Assembly: GCA_017302655.1 (NCBI GenBank)
Contig: JAFLDE010000017.1
Coordinates: forward strand, 1-64,000
DNA from: Burkholderiales bacterium
Lineage (GTDB): Bacteria > Pseudomonadota > Gammaproteobacteria > Burkholderiales > Burkholderiaceae_C
Direction of reading: 5' to 3'
Length of the DNA: 64,000 nt
A program made the translations under genes and the position numbers. This document shows, in pieces, positions 56,733 to 64,000 of the stretch (position 1 is its first letter; each line of letters starts with the position of its first letter). The notes under the pieces were generated by a model. It did not search any database and was not told where the DNA came from. It saw only the letters and a program-made list of their open reading frames with translations.

Positions 56733-57481
56733 GTTCGCGACGGGCGGGTGTGGCGCCGCTGGCGCTGGCCCTTCTGCTGTCGGCCTGCGCCAGCGTGAAG
56801 GCGCCGGCTGGCGAGCCGCACCCGCAAGATCCGCTCGAACGATTCAACCGCCGCACCTTCGCCTTCAACGAGTCCTTGGATCGGCACGCCTTGAAGCCGA
56901 TGGCCGAGGCCTACCAAAGCGTCGTGCCGGCGCCGGTGCGCGAGGCGGTCGGCAACGTCTTTGGCAATCTGTCCGATGCGTGGTCGGCCTTGAGCTGGCT
57001 GCTGCAGGGTCAGGTTCAGCGCGGCCTGGAACAAGGTGCCCGCGTGGCCTGGAACACCACATTGGGCCTGGGTGGTCTGTTCGACGTGAGCAGCCATTTC
57101 GGGCTTGAGAAGCGCAGCCAGGACCTTGGCCAGACGCTAGGAGCCTGGGGTGTCGGCCTAGGCCCCTACGTGGTGTTGCCCGTGCTGGGCCCGTCCAGCG
57201 CACGCGATGCCGCCGTGCTACCGCTCACCCGCTCCCTGTCACTGACCAGCTTTGTGTCCGGCGATGGCGAAAAGGCCGGTGCGGTGATGCTGGAGGCCGT
57301 CAGCACGCGTGCCAGCGTATTGAGTGCCGAGAAGATCGTCTCAGGCATCGCGCTCGACAAATACACCTTCTTCCGAGACGCCTACTTGCAGCGCCGCAGT
57401 GCAAAGGCACGCAAGGCCGAGGACGATGAGGGTTTCGAAATCGTTGCGCCCGAGCCGGCTGCCTCGGCATCTGGCAAGTGA
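56729..57481 (+). CDS. mlaA: MlaA (VacJ), outer-membrane lipid asymmetry lipoprotein
   Basis: The 250-residue lipoprotein (lipobox LLSAC, C20) removes mislocalised phospholipid from the outer leaflet and passes it to MlaC. DPLERFNRRTFAFNESLD and GPYVVLPVLGPSSARDA are MlaA hallmarks. The GTG start overlaps mlaD, and its stop precedes the MlaC gene. In E. coli mlaA is encoded apart from mlaFEDCB; inclusion in the operon is the betaproteobacterial arrangement. The C-terminus is a charged tail. Confidence 0.94.
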   Translation: MSSRRAGVAPLALALLLSACASVKAPAGEPHPQDPLERFNRRTFAFNESLDRHALKPMAEAYQSVVPAPVREAVGNVFGNLSDAWSALSWLLQGQVQRGLEQGARVAWNTTLGLGGLFDVSSHFGLEKRSQDLGQTLGAWGVGLGPYVVLPVLGPSSARDAAVLPLTRSLSLTSFVSGDGEKAGAVMLEAVSTRASVLSAEKIVSGIALDKYTFFRDAYLQRRSAKARKAEDDEGFEIVAPEPAASASGK

Positions 57482-57552
57482 GGCGCGCTGTCCACCGTCT
57501 CGGCGCTGCCGCCGTTTCTCGCCTGCCCGATTCCGGGTTCCTGAAGAACACC

Positions 57553-58185
57553 ATGAAACTTGTTTCGATTGCCCGCCGCTGGGCTTTGGGCACCCTGGTC
57601 TCGTTGGCTGCGCTGCCCGCGTTGGCGGTCGATGCCTCGTCGCCTGACGCGCTGATCAAAGGTCTTTCGCTGGAGACCCTGGAAGCCGTGAAGGCCGACA
57701 AAGCCATCCAGGCCGGCGACATGGCCAAGATTCAGGCCCTGGTCGACACCAAGGTCATGCCGCATGTGAACTTCAAGCGCATCACGGCTTCGGCTGTGGG
57801 GCGTCATTGGCGCCAAGCCACGCCGGAGCAGCAGGAGAAGCTCCAGAAGGAATTCCGCACCCTGCTCATGCGCACCTATGCCGGCGCGCTCAGCCAGGTC
57901 AAGGACCACCAACTTGCGTTCAAGCCGACCCGCTTCGCCCCCGAGGAAACCGAGGTGGTGGTTCGCACCCAGGTGCGCGGCAAGGGCGACCCGATTCAGC
58001 TCGACTACCGACTCGAGAAAGACGGCGCGGTCTGGCGCATCTACGACATGAACGTGCTGGGCATCTGGCTGGGCGATCAATACCGCAGCAGCTTCGCCCA
58101 GGAGATCAGCGCCAATGGCCTCGATGGCCTGATCAAGAGCCTGACCGAACGCAACGCCAAGGCAGCAGCGCCTGGCAAGAGCTGA
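57553..58185 (+). CDS. mlaC: MlaC, periplasmic phospholipid shuttle
   Basis: The 210-residue periplasmic protein has a signal peptide (RRWALGTLVSLAALPALA) and the MlaC/Ttg2D domain (MPHVNFKRITASAVGRHWRQATPEQQEKLQKEFRTLLMRTYAGAL in frame). It carries phospholipid between MlaA and MlaFEDB. ATG 57553 is preferred; the frame is open from a GTG at 57478 that overlaps the mlaA stop but encodes no signal-like start. Its stop overlaps mlaB by one base (TGATG). Confidence 0.92.
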   Translation: MKLVSIARRWALGTLVSLAALPALAVDASSPDALIKGLSLETLEAVKADKAIQAGDMAKIQALVDTKVMPHVNFKRITASAVGRHWRQATPEQQEKLQKEFRTLLMRTYAGALSQVKDHQLAFKPTRFAPEETEVVVRTQVRGKGDPIQLDYRLEKDGAVWRIYDMNVLGIWLGDQYRSSFAQEISANGLDGLIKSLTERNAKAAAPGKS

Positions 58186-58499
58186 TGGTCACCGACTCCC
58201 AGTTGCGCCTGCCCGCCACGGTGCAAATGAGCAGCGCCGGGGCGGTTTGGCAGGACTTGCAGCGCTGCCTGCAGGCCGAGGCGGCCAGCCTCACCGCCCA
58301 TGCCGGTCATGAGCTGCCGGTCAATCTGGCTGAGTTGCAAGCCTTCGACTCGTCGGCGCTCAGTCTGCTGCTGAGCAGTGCCCGCCTGTGCGCCGAACAT
58401 GGCCTGAAGCTGCGCATCGAGGGCGCGCCGGCCAAGCTGCGCGAGCTGGCCAGGCTGTACGGCGTCGAAGAGTTGCTCTGGCCGTCCGCAGTCGCTTGA
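58185..58499 (+). CDS. mlaB: MlaB, STAS-domain subunit of the Mla transporter
   Basis: The 104-residue cytoplasmic STAS protein binds MlaF and stabilises the complex. It has LPVNLAELQAFDSSALSLLLSSARL, the usual STAS D-S-S-A-L turn, and a C-terminal helix LYGVEELLW. It is the last mla gene; its stop is 3 bases from the convergent hexR stop, so no room remains for a separate terminator. Confidence 0.9.
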   Translation: MVTDSQLRLPATVQMSSAGAVWQDLQRCLQAEAASLTAHAGHELPVNLAELQAFDSSALSLLLSSARLCAEHGLKLRIEGAPAKLRELARLYGVEELLWPSAVA

Positions 58500-58502
58500 G
58501 CC

Positions 58503-59381
58503 TTAGCTCGCGTAGCGCTTGCTGCGCAGGTTTTTCTTGATTTCCTGCAGCACCGGGCGAAGGCGCTCACCCATCTTGAGCGCCACGCCGGTGGTGAGCA
58601 CGTCCACGGCGATGAGCTGCAGCAGGCGCGACACCATCGGGCTGTAGCGCTCGAAGTCTTCCGGGTGGTCGATGGCCAACAGCAATTGGCCGGGCGACTG
58701 CCCGATCTGCGCCAGCGGTGAACCGCTCGAGGTGAGGATGATGCAGGTCGCGCCCTTCTTGCGGGCGATCTCCGCGGCGTCCAGGCAGTCGCGGCTGCGG
58801 CCGCTGTTGCTGAAGATCACCGCACAGTCGCCCGGACCCAGCATGGTGGCGGCCATCAGGATCACATGCCCATCGCTGCACCAGTTCGAGTGCACACCGA
58901 GGCGGAAGAATTTGTGATGCGCATCCTGCGCCACGATGCCCGAGTTGCCGACCCCGTAGAACTCGATGCGCTTGCCGTTCTGGCCCGCCAGCGTCAGCTG
59001 GGTGATAGCGCGCTCGAAGGCATGGCTGCTGGCGTCGTTGCGGAAGTGCAGCAAGGCGGCCACGGCGTTGTCCACCACCTTCACGAGCAGGTCGCCAGGT
59101 TTGTCGTCCTCCTCCACCGCGCGGTGCACGAAGGGCACCCCTTCGTTCACGCTGCCGGCCAGCTTGAGCTTGAAGTCCGCCAGCCCGTCGTAGCCCACGC
59201 TGCGGCAAAAACGCACCACCGTCGGCTTGCTCACCTCGCTGCGTTCGGCCAGTTCGCTGACTGGCAAGGTGGCAAAGGCGCGCGCGTCGGCCAACAGCAA
59301 CTTGGCCACGCGCTGTTCAGCCGGCGGCAGCGCAGGCAGCGCCGCCTTGATGCGTTCGAGCAGCGGGGACATGGGTTTCAC
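58503..59381 (-). CDS. hexR: HexR, RpiR-family repressor of sugar-phosphate genes
   Basis: The 292-residue regulator has an N-terminal RpiR helix-turn-helix (about residues 8-80: LPPAEQRVAKLLL, SELAERSEVSKPTVVRFCRSVGYDGLADFKLKLA) and a SIS sugar-phosphate domain (FYGVGNSGIVAQDAHHKFFRLG, IFSNSGRSRDCLD). HexR represses zwf and related genes; KDPG relieves it in other species. Start GTG 59381 overlaps the zwf stop (GTGA); ATG at 59372 is an alternative. It lies downstream of zwf in the same operon, so it would control its own expression through the operator at 60852-60866. Confidence 0.93.
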   Translation of the reverse strand: MKPMSPLLERIKAALPALPPAEQRVAKLLLADARAFATLPVSELAERSEVSKPTVVRFCRSVGYDGLADFKLKLAGSVNEGVPFVHRAVEEDDKPGDLLVKVVDNAVAALLHFRNDASSHAFERAITQLTLAGQNGKRIEFYGVGNSGIVAQDAHHKFFRLGVHSNWCSDGHVILMAATMLGPGDCAVIFSNSGRSRDCLDAAEIARKKGATCIILTSSGSPLAQIGQSPGQLLLAIDHPEDFERYSPMVSRLLQLIAVDVLTTGVALKMGERLRPVLQEIKKNLRSKRYAS

Positions 59382-60835
59382 ACTTCCTCCGGCCAGGTGA
59401 AGCCATCACGCGCCACCATGGCGCTGGCGGCGGCCGGGCCCCAGCTGCCGGCGTTGTAAGGCCGTGGCGGCTCGGTGCTCGTGGACCAGGCATGGAGGAT
59501 GGGCTCGACCCAGCGCCACGCCTGCTCCTGTTCGTCGCTGCGAACGAAGAGGTTGAGCTTGCCGGCGATGGCGTCGAGCAACAGGCGCTCATAGGCGCCC
59601 ACACGGGCGCTGCCACTGAAAGCCTTGTCGAAGTCCAGGTCGAGCTTCACTGGGGCCAAGGCCTCCCCGTGCGCGCCGCCCTTGGCAGCCAGCAACTCCA
59701 GCTCCAGGCCATCCTCGGGTTGCAGCTTGATGATCAGGCGGTTGGCGCGCTGCGGGCCGGGGAAGATGGCATGCGGCACTTGGCGGAAGTTGACGACGAT
59801 CTGCGCATCGCGCGCGGCCAGTCGCTTGCCGGTGCGCAGGTAAAAGGGCACGCCGGCCCAGCGCCAGTTCTGGATCTCGGTGCGCAGCGCCACGAAAGTT
59901 TCGCAGCGGCTCTCAGCCGGCACCTTCTGCTCCTCCAGGTAGCCGGGAACGGCCTGACCGTTGACGTTGCCGGCGCGGTACTGGCCGCGCACCACGTCGC
60001 GCGCCACGCTCTCCGGCGTGAAGGGCTTGAGCGCGCGCAGCACCTTGAGCTTCTCATCGCGGATGGCATCGGCGTCGTTGGTCGCTGGGGGCTCCATGGC
60101 CAGCATGGTGAGCAGCTGCAGCGCATGGTTCTGGATCATGTCGCGCAACGCGCCCGTGCCGTCGTAGAACGGCCCGCGCGTGCCTACGCCCAGACTTTCA
60201 GCCAGCGTGATTTGGATGTTGGCGATGCTCTCGCGCCGCCACAGCGGCTCGAAGAAGGCATTGCCGAAGCGCAGCGCCATGAGGTTCTGCACCGAGGGCT
60301 TGCCCAGGTAGTGGTCGATGCGAAATGCCTGCTGCTCTTCGAACACCGAGCGCACCACGCGGTTGATGTGCTGGCTGCTGGCGAGGTCGTGGCCGAGCGG
60401 CTTTTCCAGCACCACGCGCACCTTGGGGTGGTTCAGGCCCGCAGCGCCGAGTTGCTCGCAGACCTGCGTGAACAGGTGCGGGCTGGTGGCCAGGTAGAAG
60501 ACCACGGTATCCGCGGGGCCGCCTTCGCGGGTGGCCAGCCACTCCTTGAGCTTGGCGTAATGCTCGCCCTGACTGAGATCCATGCGGCGGTAGAACACCT
60601 GGGCGGCGAAGCGCTCGAACTCCTCGTCGCTCGGGCGCTTCGCGCCTTCGACATCCTGGAAGCGATCCTTCAGCCAGGCGCGGTACTTCTCGTCACTTTG
60701 CTCATCTCGCGCCACGGCGAGGATGCGCCCGCCACCCGGCAGCTTGCCGTGGCGATAGGCCTGAAAGAGCGCGGGCATCAGCTTGCGCCAGGTGAGGTCG
60801 CCGGTGCCGCCAAAGAAAACCAGATCGAATGACAT
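59378..60835 (-). CDS. zwf: Glucose-6-phosphate 1-dehydrogenase
   Basis: The 485-residue enzyme oxidises glucose 6-phosphate to 6-phosphogluconolactone with NADP, opening the Entner-Doudoroff and pentose phosphate routes. The N-terminal FFGGTGDLTWRKLMPAL nucleotide-binding site and active-site RIDHYLGK are present, and it continues through VVLEKPLGHD and the ..WRRESIANIQITLAE region. It is first in zwf-hexR; its ATG is 17 bases from the HexR operator. Confidence 0.95.
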   Translation of the reverse strand: MSFDLVFFGGTGDLTWRKLMPALFQAYRHGKLPGGGRILAVARDEQSDEKYRAWLKDRFQDVEGAKRPSDEEFERFAAQVFYRRMDLSQGEHYAKLKEWLATREGGPADTVVFYLATSPHLFTQVCEQLGAAGLNHPKVRVVLEKPLGHDLASSQHINRVVRSVFEEQQAFRIDHYLGKPSVQNLMALRFGNAFFEPLWRRESIANIQITLAESLGVGTRGPFYDGTGALRDMIQNHALQLLTMLAMEPPATNDADAIRDEKLKVLRALKPFTPESVARDVVRGQYRAGNVNGQAVPGYLEEQKVPAESRCETFVALRTEIQNWRWAGVPFYLRTGKRLAARDAQIVVNFRQVPHAIFPGPQRANRLIIKLQPEDGLELELLAAKGGAHGEALAPVKLDLDFDKAFSGSARVGAYERLLLDAIAGKLNLFVRSDEQEQAWRWVEPILHAWSTSTEPPRPYNAGSWGPAAASAMVARDGFTWPEEV

Positions 60836-60851
60836 CGCGTCGAACTTCGGA

Positions 60852-60866
60852 TGTAATTAAGTTACG
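60852..60866. promoter_or_regulatory. HexR operator
   Basis: TGTAATTAAGTTACG is an almost perfect inverted repeat (arms GTAA..TTAC) and matches the known HexR consensus TGTAATTAAATTACA at 13 of 15 positions. It lies in the 130-base gap between divergent zwf and tal, 17 bases upstream of zwf and 100 bases upstream of tal. It predicts HexR control of zwf-hexR and of tal-pgi from one site. Confidence 0.85.
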
Positions 60867-60965
60867 GTCCGGATCATGCCCCGGTTTCTTCGGCCGGTCA
60901 ACGCGGACAATCCGGCCGCCGCTCCGATCCTCTGGCCAGCTCTCCTCGCACCGAACCTCCTGCCC

Positions 60966-61910
60966 ATGAACCAGCTCCAACAGCTCAAGGCCTTCACCAC
61001 CGTCGTTGCCGACACCGGCAACTTCCTGCAGCTTGCGCAGTTCGCCCCGCGCGACGCGACCACCAACCCCTCTCTCATCCTCAAGGCCGTTCAGCAGACG
61101 GAGTACGCGCCGCTGCTCGCCGAGGTGGTGAAGGTGCATGCGGGCGAGCCCATGGACGCCATCGTCGACCGCGTGCTGGTGCGCTTCGGCCTGGAGATCC
61201 TCAAGCACATCCCTGGTCGTGTCAGCACCGAAGTGGATGCCCGCCTGTCCTTCGACCGTGAGGCCACCTTGGCGCGCGCGCGCCGCCTGGTGGCGCTCTA
61301 CGAGCGCGAAGGCGTGGGCCGCGATCGCGTGCTGATCAAGATTGCTTCCACCTGGGAAGGCATCCAGGCCGCAGCCAAGCTGGAGCGAGAAGGCATCCAC
61401 TGCAACCTCACGCTGCTCTTCGCGTTCTGCCAGGCGGTGGCCTGCGGCAATGCCGGCATCACACTCATCTCGCCCTTCGTCGGCCGCATCTACGACTGGT
61501 ACAAGAAGGCGGCCGGCAGCAGCTGGGACGAAGCAGCCATGGCCGGCGCCAACGACCCCGGCGTGCGCTCGGTGCGCGGCATCTACGGCTACTTCAAGCG
61601 TCACGGCATCGCCACCGAGGTGATGGGCGCGAGCTTCCGCAACGTTGGTCAGATCCAGGCCCTGGCCGGTTGCGATCTGCTCACCATCAGCCCCGACCTG
61701 CTGGCGCAGCTCCAGCAGTTGGAGGCACCGCTGGAGCGCGTGCTCGACCCGGCGCAAGCCCCCGAGACTCCGGCTGTCCGATTCGACGAAGCCGCCTTCC
61801 GCTACGCGCTGAATGAGGACGCCATGGCCACGGAGAAGCTGGCTGAGGGCATTCGCCTGTTTGCGGCCGACGCCGTGAAGCTGGAGAAGCTGATCGAGGC
61901 TCAGCGATGA
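60966..61910 (+). CDS. tal: Transaldolase
   Basis: The 314-residue pentose phosphate enzyme forms a Schiff base through K125 in [11 protein letters not shown]. Conserved [16 protein letters not shown](A)F and [13 protein letters not shown] are present. ATG 60966 is chosen by homology to the MNQL(E/Q)QLK start. It overlaps pgi by ATGA. It transfers a dihydroxyacetone unit between sugar phosphates in the cytoplasm. Confidence 0.95.
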   Translation: MNQLQQLKAFTTVVADTGNFLQLAQFAPRDATTNPSLILKAVQQTEYAPLLAEVVKVHAGEPMDAIVDRVLVRFGLEILKHIPGRVSTEVDARLSFDREATLARARRLVALYEREGVGRDRVLIKIASTWEGIQAAAKLEREGIHCNLTLLFAFCQAVACGNAGITLISPFVGRIYDWYKKAAGSSWDEAAMAGANDPGVRSVRGIYGYFKRHGIATEVMGASFRNVGQIQALAGCDLLTISPDLLAQLQQLEAPLERVLDPAQAPETPAVRFDEAAFRYALNEDAMATEKLAEGIRLFAADAVKLEKLIEAQR

Positions 61911-63514
61911 CGCGTTGCGACCGAACGCCCGCCTGGGGCCAGATGCTGGCGCTGCCGCGCGCGCTGCGGCTGGACTCACTCTTCGCCAGCGACCCCGCCC
62001 GTGCCCAACGCTACACGCTGGAGGCTGCTGGCCTGCGCGTGGATCTGTCGAAGAACCTCTGGGACGACGCCACGCGCGACGTGCTGCTGAGCTTGGCCGC
62101 GCAATCCGGCGTGTTGGAGCGGCGCGACGCCATGTTGAGCGGCGCGCCCATCAACGCGACCGAGGGTCGCGCGGTGTTGCACAGCGCATTGCGCGCACCG
62201 CACGATGGGTCTGGCGCCGCGCTGTTCGGGGGCGAAGTGCAGGCCGCGCTGGACGCCATGCTGGCCTTCGCCGAACAGGTGCGCGCCGATGCCTTCACCG
62301 ACATCGTGCACATCGGCATCGGCGGCTCCGACCTCGGCCCCGCCATGGCCGTGCAGGCACTGCAGCCCTTCGTGAAGTCCGGCCTGCGCCTGCACTTCGT
62401 CTCCAACGTCGATGGCCACGATCTGGCCGCCGTGCTTCCGCAGCTGGACGCGAAGACCACGCTCTTCATCGTCGCCAGCAAGACCTTCACCACACAGGAG
62501 ACCTTGGCCAATGCCGAGGCCGCCAAGGCCTGGTTCGCAGCGCAGGGAGGCACCGACATTGCGCGCCACTTCGCCGCCACCAGCAGCGCGCGCGACAAGG
62601 CCGCGGCCTTCGGGATCCGCAACACCTTCGGCTTCTGGGACTGGGTGGGTGGGCGCTACTCGATCTGGTCGGTGATCGGCCTGCCGCTGGCCATCGCCGT
62701 CGGCAGCCAGGCCTTCCGCGAGTTCCTCGCCGGTGCGCATGAACTGGACCGGCACTTCGCCACTGCCGTGCCCGAAGCCAACCTGCCCCTGCAGCTGGGT
62801 CTGCTCGACGTCTGGTACCGCAATGCCCTGGGCTTCAGCAGCCGCTCGATCGCGCCCTACCACCAGGGCCTGCGCCGCTTTCCTGCCTACCTGCAGCAGC
62901 TGGAGATGGAAAGCAACGGCAAGTGCGTGGACATGGACGGCGAACCTCTGGCCTACGCCACGTCACCGGTGGTCTGGGGCGAGGCCGGCACCAACGGCCA
63001 GCACGCCTATTTCCAGATGCTTCACCAGGGCACGGATGTGGTGCCGGTGGAGTTCCTGGCCGTGCGCAAGCCCCGCTATGGCTTCGCGCCGCAGGGTGCC
63101 TTGGCCGGCCTGCTGAAGGAGCAACACCGCAAGCTGCTCGCGAACTGCCTGGCGCAGGCGCAGGCCCTGATGCAAGGCAAGCGCTTCGACGAGGCCCTCG
63201 CCGAGAAGCCCCCGACCGCCAACCCGGCCCTGGCGGCTGAAGCGCTGGCACGCCATCGCAGCTTCCCCGGCAACCGGCCTTCCACGCTGATCCTGCTTGA
63301 CGAGCTGAACCCGCGCACCTTGGGCGCACTCATCGCGCTCTACGAGCAGCGCGTGTTCGTCAGCGGCGCCATCTGGGGCATCAACAGCTTCGACCAGTGG
63401 GGCGTGGAGCTGGGCAAGCAGCTGTGCAACGCGCTGTTGCCGCGGTTGGAAAGCGGCGATGCCTCAGGCCTGGACGGATCGACGGCTGCCGCACTCGCCT
63501 GGTTGAGGACATGA
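61907..63514 (+). CDS. pgi: Glucose-6-phosphate isomerase
   Basis: The 535-residue enzyme interconverts glucose 6-phosphate and fructose 6-phosphate. Signatures seen are [32 protein letters not shown], the [10 protein letters not shown] active-site region with [12 protein letters not shown], and the C-terminal [13 protein letters not shown]. It overlaps tal. Its TGA (63512-63514) directly abuts the first ATG of the 47-bp repeat array. Confidence 0.96.
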   Translation: MTRCDRTPAWGQMLALPRALRLDSLFASDPARAQRYTLEAAGLRVDLSKNLWDDATRDVLLSLAAQSGVLERRDAMLSGAPINATEGRAVLHSALRAPHDGSGAALFGGEVQAALDAMLAFAEQVRADAFTDIVHIGIGGSDLGPAMAVQALQPFVKSGLRLHFVSNVDGHDLAAVLPQLDAKTTLFIVASKTFTTQETLANAEAAKAWFAAQGGTDIARHFAATSSARDKAAAFGIRNTFGFWDWVGGRYSIWSVIGLPLAIAVGSQAFREFLAGAHELDRHFATAVPEANLPLQLGLLDVWYRNALGFSSRSIAPYHQGLRRFPAYLQQLEMESNGKCVDMDGEPLAYATSPVVWGEAGTNGQHAYFQMLHQGTDVVPVEFLAVRKPRYGFAPQGALAGLLKEQHRKLLANCLAQAQALMQGKRFDEALAEKPPTANPALAAEALARHRSFPGNRPSTLILLDELNPRTLGALIALYEQRVFVSGAIWGINSFDQWGVELGKQLCNALLPRLESGDASGLDGSTAAALAWLRT

Positions 63515-63774
63515 ATGAGCCTCCGCGTCGTCTTCGACTTTGCCGCGGAGAGGGAAGTTTGAGTTCGCGCGTCGTCTTCGACTTTGCCGCTGGGGCCCAT
63601 CTGCGATGAGCCTCCGCGTCGTCTTCGACTTTGCCGCTAGGGCCCATCTGCGATGAGCCTCCGCGTCGTCTTCGACTTTGCCGTTACGGCCCATCTGCGA
63701 TGAGCCTTCGCGTCGTCTTCGACTTTGCCGTTACGGCCCATCTGCGATGAGCCTTCGCGTCGTCTTCGACTTTG
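63515..63774 (+). repeat. Tandem 47-bp repeat array with ATGA-linked mini-ORFs
   Basis: Six copies start at 63515, 63559, 63606, 63653, 63700 and 63747; the first spacing is 44 bases, the rest exactly 47. Each copy has a 28-base core equal or nearly equal to the first 28 bases of the following HAD gene, then a spacer ending CCCATCTGCG. Each of the first five copies is itself a 15-16-codon reading frame (63515-63562, 63559-63609 with TTG start, 63606-63656, 63653-63703, 63700-63750), coding MSLRVVFDFAARAHLR or close variants. Each stop overlaps the next start by 4 bases (TTGA once, ATGA four times). The sixth copy is the true start of the HAD gene. Copies nearer the HAD gene share its CTT codon, so the array probably grew by duplication of that gene's start. 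Confidence 0.9.
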
Positions 63775-64000
63775 GGGCAGTCCTGTTCCGCTGGCGGCCG
63801 GCGCTGGTGGTGGCTCGCGCCATGCCGCACCGGGCACGCACGGCGGAGCAGTTGCGTCACAGCGTCCGCGATTGTTTCCAGGACTATGGCGGCGACTGGG
63901 GGCAGTTCGATCTCGGCCACATCGACGAGCAGGAGGTATTGGCTCGCATCCATCGGCGCACCGGTTGGTCGGTGGAAGAGTTGCGCCGACTGATGGCCTG
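63747..64000 (+). CDS. HAD-superfamily hydrolase, N-terminal part
   Basis: The frame runs from ATG 63747 to the window edge, giving 84 residues. VVFDFGAVLF (residues 5-14) fits HAD motif I, with the nucleophile aspartate D8 but Phe-Gly in place of the common DLDG or DxDxT form. The following helical cap region (HIDEQEVLARIHRRTGWSVEELRRLM) fits HAD-IA phosphatases or 2-haloacid-dehalogenase-like enzymes. The substrate cannot be guessed without the C-terminus. Its start codon overlaps the last mini-ORF of the repeat array, so translation may be coupled back to pgi. Confidence 0.8.
   Translation, partial: MSLRVVFDFGAVLFRWRPALVVARAMPHRARTAEQLRHSVRDCFQDYGGDWGQFDLGHIDEQEVLARIHRRTGWSVEELRRLMA

Noticed and set aside
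63340..63953. Minus-strand frames across the 47-bp array reading [17 protein letters not shown] repeats
   Set aside because: The repeat lacks stops on that strand and its 47-base period moves the frame, giving long artificial Arg/Lys-rich frames with no plausible start or context.

Overview
The window is a dense stretch of chromosome, about two-thirds G+C by eye, from a betaproteobacterium, most likely order Burkholderiales (Rubrivivax/Leptothrix/Ideonella-like). This rests on the gene order lptM // cyaY - ponA - pilMNOPQ - aroKB - dGTPase - gltBD - mlaFEDACB, on two Burkholderia-type porins, a phasin, and a HexR-controlled zwf/tal/pgi block. I see no rRNA, tRNA, CRISPR array or prophage. No gene-free gap exceeds 300 bases, so nearly all sequence is coding.

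Region 1 (1-20.3 kb) is the least ordinary. A leftward unit carries an iron-dependent alcohol dehydrogenase, a 744-residue protein whose second half looks like cyanobacterial acyl-ACP reductase, a membrane-anchored LuxR-type regulator and a DUF4199 membrane protein. Diverging from it are a giant NAD-glutamate dehydrogenase and a DnaQ-fold exonuclease. Next come two lipoprotein hydrolases, a patatin-like lipase and a phasin (leftward), then a rightward two-domain fatty acyl-CoA reductase of the Marinobacter type. IlvA, an OsmC-family protein and Coq7 follow. Three proteins here (acyl-ACP-reductase-like protein, alcohol dehydrogenase, phasin) end in the Ala/Lys/Pro-rich tails known from PHA-granule and nucleoid-binding phasins. 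Together the genes suggest fatty aldehyde/alcohol (perhaps wax ester) formation linked to storage granules; this is inference.

Region 2 (20.4-29.5 kb) has two porins, a peptide-type ABC transporter without its binding protein, lptM, cyaY and a class A penicillin-binding protein.

Region 3 (29.7-54.6 kb) is mainly type IV pilus machinery. It contains the pilMNOPQ alignment/secretin operon, an Ig-like lipoprotein between pilQ and aroK, aroK-aroB-dGTPase, a RAYT transposase element with perfect 11-bp inverted ends, gltBD, and then a pilE-fimT-pilVWX-pilY1 minor pilin/tip adhesin operon sitting between gltD and mlaF.

Region 4 (54.6-64 kb) has the mlaFEDACB phospholipid transport operon and the sugar-phosphate genes hexR-zwf // tal-pgi, separated by a near-consensus HexR operator. 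Directly after pgi lies a tandem 47-bp repeat array. Each copy repeats the first 28 bases of the following HAD-hydrolase gene, and the copies form a chain of overlapping 15-16-codon mini-ORFs joined by ATGA/TTGA overlaps. This is the most unusual structure in the window.
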